In this document: piece after piece, positions 60,511-64,000 of the stretch | Position numbering within the stretch: position 1 is the stretch's first letter | How the letters are laid out: each line of letters begins with the position of its first letter | NCBI GenBank assembly: GCA_934133165.1 | Contig: CAKPAW010000003.1 | Location: 1-64,000, forward strand | Length of the DNA stretch: 64,000 bases | Reading direction: 5' to 3' | DNA from: an uncultured Clostridia bacterium | GTDB lineage: Bacteria > Bacillota > Clostridia > TANB77 > CAG-508 | Position numbers and translations under genes: made by a program | The notes under the pieces: generated by a model | Seen by the model: the letters and a program-made list of their open reading frames with translations, nothing else | Database searches by the model: none | What the model was told of the DNA's origin: nothing

Positions 60511-60529
60511 AATAGGAGCATAAAAAATA

Positions 60530-61084
60530 ATGGCAAATAAAGAAAATAATAAAAAAGATAACTCGGAACTGAAATGGTTTATAATAGTAGTTATAGCCAC
60601 TTTTATTTTATCTATAGTTTTTTCATACATATGTACAAATGCTATTTCTAGTTTAGAGTTGTTTCCAGCATTGTTAATATTAATTTTAACAATATTTATA
60701 GGAATAATATTTGATATAATAGGTGTAGCAGTTACAGTTGCAAAGGAAGAAGAACTTCATGCAAAAGCAAGTAAAAAAATGAAGGGTGCAAAAACATCAA
60801 TAAAACTTATACGTAATTCATCAAAAGTATCAAATATATGTGCAGACGTAATAGGAGATATATGTGGCGTAATAAGTGGTTCTATAGCAGCACTTATTAC
60901 AATAAAAATAACAGAAAAATATAATTTAAACTTTGATTTACAATTTATTATCAGTGCAATAGTTGCATCACTTACAGTAGGTGGTAAGGCTTTAGGCAAG
61001 GGAATAGCAAAAAGAAATTCAACAAAAATTGTACATATGGTAGGATTAGTACTTGGAAAGTTTAATTTTAAAGAAAGAGCATAA
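60530..61084 (+). CDS. oapA: OapA-like OLE-RNA-associated membrane protein
   Basis: The 184-residue protein has four TM helices (about 15-35, 45-70, 108-128, 135-155). Between TM2 and TM3 is a conserved-looking cytoplasmic stretch, 'DIIGVAVTVAKEEELHAKAS' then KKMKGAKTSIKLIRNSSKVS and ADVIGDICGVISG. Length and layout fit OapA, the protein that binds OLE RNA and holds it at the membrane; the complex is linked to magnesium, cold and alcohol stress in Bacillus halodurans. AGGAG lies before ATG. The annotation depends on family recall, not on a search. Confidence 0.6.
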   Translation: MANKENNKKDNSELKWFIIVVIATFILSIVFSYICTNAISSLELFPALLILILTIFIGIIFDIIGVAVTVAKEEELHAKASKKMKGAKTSIKLIRNSSKVSNICADVIGDICGVISGSIAALITIKITEKYNLNFDLQFIISAIVASLTVGGKALGKGIAKRNSTKIVHMVGLVLGKFNFKERA

Positions 61085-61098
61085 AAGCTCTTTTTTTT
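61075..61098 (+). terminator. Terminator overlapping the oapA stop
   Basis: AAAGAGC / GCTCTTT with T8. Confidence 0.85.
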
Positions 61099-61110
61099 GA
61101 TTTACATTTC

Positions 61111-61144
61111 AGGACATTTTGGGACGGGTCAATTTTGTCCTTTG
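61111..61144. repeat. GGACATTTTGGGACGGGTCA repeat, copy 2
   Basis: Differs from 12077-12110 by a single base over about 32 bases. Confidence 0.75.
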
Positions 61145-61189
61145 AAAATAAAAGACAAAACAAAAATTTGCAAAATTTTAAATGTTCGC

Positions 61190-61218
61190 TTGTTTTTTGC
61201 ATAGTAATGTTATATAGT
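61190..61218 (+). promoter_or_regulatory. Promoter of toxin mRNA
   Basis: TTGTTT, 17 bases, TATAGT. Confidence 0.55.
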
Positions 61219-61243
61219 ATGGAACATAGAGAATGAGAATAAG

Positions 61244-61278
61244 CAGATGTGGTTTGCCTCCATAAAGGAGGTGAGGCA
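61244..61278 (+). promoter_or_regulatory. Toxin mRNA 5' structure: SD hairpin and long-range pairing site
   Basis: CCTCC (61257-61261) pairs with GGAGG (61267-61271) across ATAAA and hides the ribosome site. CAGATGTG and GTGGTTTGCC (61244-61258) are exactly complementary to 3' segments 61413-61420 and 61457-61466. Such 5'-3' pairing is usual in type I toxin mRNAs. Confidence 0.7.
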
Positions 61279-61279
61279 T

Positions 61280-61399
61280 ATGATAGAAACAGAATTACTA
61301 AGTATTATATACATATTGTTTTATGGATTACTAGGGATGACTATCATTACCTTTGCCTTAGTTATAGCGTTAGCAATAATTTTGAGCAAGAACAAATAA
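61280..61399 (+). CDS. Hydrophobic type I toxin candidate (39 residues)
   Basis: ATG 61280 follows AAAGGAGGTGAGGCAT, a perfect SD. The peptide MIETELLSIIYILFYGLLGM continues with one long hydrophobic helix (TIITFALVIALAIIL) and ends SKNK, the build of pore-forming type I toxins (TxpA/BsrG or holin-like class). Its mRNA can fold to hide the SD and an antisense RNA with consensus promoter overlaps its 3' end. I do not match it to a named family. Confidence 0.7.
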   Translation: MIETELLSIIYILFYGLLGMTIITFALVIALAIILSKNK

Positions 61400-61403
61400 G
61401 CTA

Positions 61404-61487
61404 ATAAAAAAACACATCTGTTCACTTGGCGGTGTAGATGTGTTAAATTTTACACTGGCAAACCACGTTTGTGGTTTCTCAATTTCT
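61404..61487 (-). ncRNA. Antisense RNA antitoxin (candidate)
   Basis: The minus-strand promoter at 61494-61522 would start an RNA at about 61487. It includes the hairpin AAACCAC/GTGGTTT and ends at AACACATCT / AGATGTGTT followed by T7 on the minus strand, about 84 nt long. It is complementary to the toxin mRNA 3' part just after the stop codon. Confidence 0.65.
61405..61445 (-). terminator. Terminator of antisense RNA
   Basis: AACACATCT / AGATGTGTT with T-run on the minus strand; the same stem may slow or end the toxin mRNA on the plus strand. Confidence 0.75.
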
Positions 61488-61493
61488 ACATTT

Positions 61494-61522
61494 ATTATAT
61501 AATTTTTATAAAAGATTGTCAA
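61494..61522 (-). promoter_or_regulatory. Consensus promoter of antisense RNA
   Basis: On the minus strand: TTGACA, 17 bases, TATAAT, perfect consensus. Confidence 0.85.
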
Positions 61523-61539
61523 TAACAAAGGAGAGAATT

Positions 61540-62133
61540 ATGTACGCATATATAAAAGGAAGTTTAGAAGTAAAAACAAGAGGTTATATTGTAATAGATG
61601 TAAATGGAATAGGTTATAAAATATATATGTCAGAAACAGCAATAGCAGAATTAGGAGAAATAGGACAAATAGTAAAAGTACATACATATTTAAAAGTAAA
61701 AGAAGATGAAATGAGCTTATATGGATTTAATACAAATGAAGAACTTCGAATGTTTGAATTATTGTTATCTGTAAGTGGTATAGGTGCAAAATCAGCAATA
61801 AATATATTATCTAATATTACTCCATCAAGTTTTGCATTAGCTGTAATTACAAATGATGTTGCTAAAATAAAGGCGCTTCCAGGAATTGGTCCAAAAGGTG
61901 CACAAAGAATTATATTAGAGCTAAAAGATAAATTAAATAAACAGCAAGATATAGAAGAAGTAGAAAAGCAAGTGGAAAAAGTAATAGATACACAAAAATA
62001 TAATGAGGCAATTTCAGCACTTCAAGTATTAGGATACAGCAAAAAAGAAATAGAAAAAGCACTTCAAGGAATAAATGAAGAATTAACAGTAGAAGAAATA
62101 ATAAAATTAGGATTAAAAAATTTAGCAAGATAA
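61540..62133 (+). CDS. ruvA: Holliday junction helicase subunit RuvA
   Basis: ATG 61540 (MYAYIKGSLEVKTRGYIVID) follows AAAGGAGAG; the longer upstream frame overlaps the antisense promoter. The 197-residue protein has the OB fold, two HhH motifs (LLSVSGIGAKSAINIL and IKALPGIGPKGAQRIILEL) and the C-terminal domain III (QVLGYSKKEIEKAL). It binds four-way junctions. ruvB, its usual partner downstream, is replaced here by rarA. Confidence 0.97.
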   Translation: MYAYIKGSLEVKTRGYIVIDVNGIGYKIYMSETAIAELGEIGQIVKVHTYLKVKEDEMSLYGFNTNEELRMFELLLSVSGIGAKSAINILSNITPSSFALAVITNDVAKIKALPGIGPKGAQRIILELKDKLNKQQDIEEVEKQVEKVIDTQKYNEAISALQVLGYSKKEIEKALQGINEELTVEEIIKLGLKNLAR

Positions 62134-62282
62134 ATTTTAGGGACGGGCTTAAAAATTTAAAAAATCAATTTGAAGAATGAATTAAAAAATCAAAATTACT
62201 AATTTATGAATTTGAACAGATGTAAAAGATAGAAAATAATTAGATGATGGAAATTAAATTTTTAAGCCCGTCCCTAAAATTA
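62131..62282. repeat. GGGACGGG palindromic repeat, copy 4 (long centre)
   Basis: Arms TTTTAGGGACGGGCTTAAAA and complement with a centre of about 95 bases, the longest. The left arm begins at the ruvA stop codon. Confidence 0.85.
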
Positions 62283-62299
62283 AAAAGGAGATTAAGAAA

Positions 62300-63544
62300 A
62301 TGACGGATTTTAGTAAGCCATTGGCGTACAGAATGAGACCTAAAAATTTAGAAGAATATGTTGGCCAAGAACATATTTTAGGTCAAGATAAAATTTTATA
62401 TCGTACAATAAAAGCAGATAGATTATCTAGTATTATTTTGTGGGGACCTCCAGGGTGTGGAAAGACATCATTAGCAAGAGTAATAAGTGAAACTACAAAA
62501 TATAAATTTACAAGAATAAATGCTGTAACAGCAGGAGTAGGAGATATTAAAAATGCAATTGCAGAAGCTAGTAATTTACTTTTAAATCCTACAGGAAAAT
62601 GCATATTGTTTATAGATGAGATTCATCGCTTTAATAAATTACAACAAGATGCACTTTTACCATATGTAGAAAATGGAACAGTAATTTTAATTGGTGCAAC
62701 TACAGAAAATCCTTATTTTGAGGTAAACAAAGCTTTAATATCTCGTTCTATGGTCGTAAAATTAGAACCTTTAACAATAGAAAATATATATACAGTATTA
62801 AAAAGAGCATTAGTAGCACCAGAGGGACTTGGAAGTTACAAAATAAAAATAGAAGATGAAACATTAAGAAAAATTGCAGAAGTTGCAAATGGGGATGTAC
62901 GTACAGCTTTAAATGGTTTAGAAGTAGCAGTTCTTACTACAAAAATAAATAAAGAAGGTGTTATCGAAATTACACCTCAAATAGCGGCAGACAGTGTGCA
63001 AAACAGAAAAGCGATTTTTGATAAAAATGGAGATAGCCATTATGACAATATTAGTGCATTTATAAAATCAATGAGGGGGTCAGATCCAGATGCTACAGTA
63101 TTTTATTTAGCAAGAGCTATAAATGGAGGGGAAGATCCTATGTTTTTAGCAAGAAGAATTGTTATATGTGCATCTGAAGATGTAGGACTCGCAAATCCAA
63201 ATGCGCTAGTGGTTGCAAATTCTGCAATGCAAGCGGTTCATATGGTAGGAATGCCAGAAGCAAGAATAATTTTATCTGAGGCGGCTTTATATGTAGCGCT
63301 ATCGCCAAAATCAAATTGTTCTTACAATGCAATAAATAAGGCATTAGAAGATGTAAAAAATAAAGATACAGGTGATGTTCCTATGCATATAAGAAATGCA
63401 CCTGCAGAGGGAATGGAACAATTTGGTTATCATGAAGGCTATAAATACCCACATGATTACCCAGGGCATGTAGTAGAACAACAATACTTGCCAGATAAAA
63501 TGTTAGGAACAAAATATTATATAAAAGATGACACAATTGAATAA
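62300..63544 (+). CDS. rarA: Replication-associated recombination protein A (MgsA-like AAA ATPase)
   Basis: The 414-residue ATPase has the clamp-loader fold: 'LAYRMRPKNLEEYVGQEHIL', Walker A WGPPGCGKTSLA, Walker B FIDEIHRFNKLQQD, sensor 1 GATTENP and the C-terminal tetramer domain with 'SMRGSDPDATVFYLARAING'. It acts at stalled forks. AAAAAGGAG before the ATG. Confidence 0.96.
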   Translation: MTDFSKPLAYRMRPKNLEEYVGQEHILGQDKILYRTIKADRLSSIILWGPPGCGKTSLARVISETTKYKFTRINAVTAGVGDIKNAIAEASNLLLNPTGKCILFIDEIHRFNKLQQDALLPYVENGTVILIGATTENPYFEVNKALISRSMVVKLEPLTIENIYTVLKRALVAPEGLGSYKIKIEDETLRKIAEVANGDVRTALNGLEVAVLTTKINKEGVIEITPQIAADSVQNRKAIFDKNGDSHYDNISAFIKSMRGSDPDATVFYLARAINGGEDPMFLARRIVICASEDVGLANPNALVVANSAMQAVHMVGMPEARIILSEAALYVALSPKSNCSYNAINKALEDVKNKDTGDVPMHIRNAPAEGMEQFGYHEGYKYPHDYPGHVVEQQYLPDKMLGTKYYIKDDTIE

Positions 63545-63629
63545 ATTATGTATTAAACTATAGACTAATAGAATAAAATATGTTAATATATAACAACAAT
63601 TTATGGAGGCACCTAAAGGAGGTAGCAAC

Positions 63630-63917
63630 ATGAGTAGGGAGAATGAAGCATATGATTATGTACTTTCACAAGTAGCAACAGAGGTAGATGAACTTTATCG
63701 GTACTACCAGCGTAAAGATAGAACACTAGAAAATGAAGAAGATACAATGAAAGAGTTAGAAATATTAATTGCTAAAAAGTATATTAATGCAACATATATT
63801 TCTGATCTAATGCTTATAGTGGACTATTATGCAAGAAGAGACTATGCAAATTATTTTTATAATTTGCAAAATTACATTCTAAAAATCAGAATATTTCTTG
63901 AAGACTATTCTGAATAA
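63630..63917 (+). CDS. Hypothetical small helical protein
   Basis: ATG 63630 follows AAAGGAGGTAGCAAC; the upstream start at 63603 overlaps it. The 95-residue, Tyr-rich product (MSRENEAYDYVLSQVATEVD ... 'YYARRDYANYFYNLQNYILK') is helical with no Cys or TM. Family unknown. A terminator follows. Confidence 0.7.
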   Translation: MSRENEAYDYVLSQVATEVDELYRYYQRKDRTLENEEDTMKELEILIAKKYINATYISDLMLIVDYYARRDYANYFYNLQNYILKIRIFLEDYSE

Positions 63918-63924
63918 AGCAAAA

Positions 63925-63963
63925 AGAATTTCTAGCAAATGTTATTGCTAGAAATTTTTTTGC
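63925..63963 (+). terminator. Terminator at the right end
   Basis: AATTTCTAGCAA / TTGCTAGAAATT then TTTTTG. Confidence 0.9.
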
Positions 63964-64000
63964 ATAATAAAACCTTCTTACAGAATTTATTATTTTCAAT

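Noticed and set aside
1..64000. tRNA, rRNA genes, insertion sequences or prophage
   Set aside because: No tRNA cloverleaf, rRNA, transposase, integrase or phage structural cluster was seen on either strand; only small palindromic repeats and tail-like modules.

Overview
The window reads as the chromosome of a low-GC, endospore-forming anaerobe of the Clostridia (Firmicutes). Supporting genes are spoIIID, a spoIVFA/spoIVFB pair, a 24-codon spoVM, a YyaC-like gene, CotF-like coat genes, pyruvate formate-lyase with its activase, and the ctsR-mcsA-mcsB-clpC operon. Ser/Ala-type pilin-like proteins and AT-rich intergenic DNA suggest an uncultured gut-type lineage; that last point is inference.

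Layout. 1-5.7 kb: end of an LPXTG protein, mscL with a zinc-ribbon tail, small unknown genes, a V-ATPase-F-like gene next to a YyaC-like gene, and the first pilin-like protein. 5.9-10.1 kb: spoIVFA-like, spoIVFB, scpB, proS. 10.2-19.3 kb: a PHP phosphoesterase gene with an in-frame TGA, more pilin-like proteins, a J-domain protein, a DapB-fold dehydrogenase, trmB and a frameshifted splB. 19.4-29 kb: metG, an OmpR-type two-component pair, a sortase, a CorC/HlyC-type membrane protein, a WG-repeat protein and rpsF-ssb-rpsR. 29-34.4 kb: an adhesin ending at LPRTGF, a frameshifted DUF4160 gene with DUF2442, a patatin, an arsenic/manganese-type permease and a frameshifted small gene. 34.4-40 kb, mostly minus strand: pflA, pflB, two Xre regulators, an unknown 318-residue protein and a remnant of a radical-SAM repair gene. 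40.3-48.6 kb: trmL, coat genes, spoIIID, infC-rpmI-rplT with an attenuator leader and an ATC start, a dead pilin-like gene, and the CtsR heat-shock operon. 50-59.5 kb: rlmN-prpC-prkC-rsgA-rpe and, after an insertion, spoVM and rpmB, a Bacillus-like gene order. 59.5-64 kb: a roughly 650-nt structured RNA in front of an OapA-like membrane protein gene (probable OLE RNA), a type I toxin-antitoxin locus, ruvA, rarA and a small unknown gene.

Main items for a second look: the type I toxin with its antisense RNA (61.19-61.52 kb); the probable OLE RNA and OapA pair (59.82-61.08 kb); a two-copy twin-hairpin RNA element with paired compensatory changes (452-558 and 23526-23632); the pilin-like family, two members of which share a promoter and leader motif; a palindromic repeat family with a GGGACGGG core; and several single-base gene disruptions, which are either real decay or assembly errors. 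No tRNA, rRNA, CRISPR array or complete transposon was seen.
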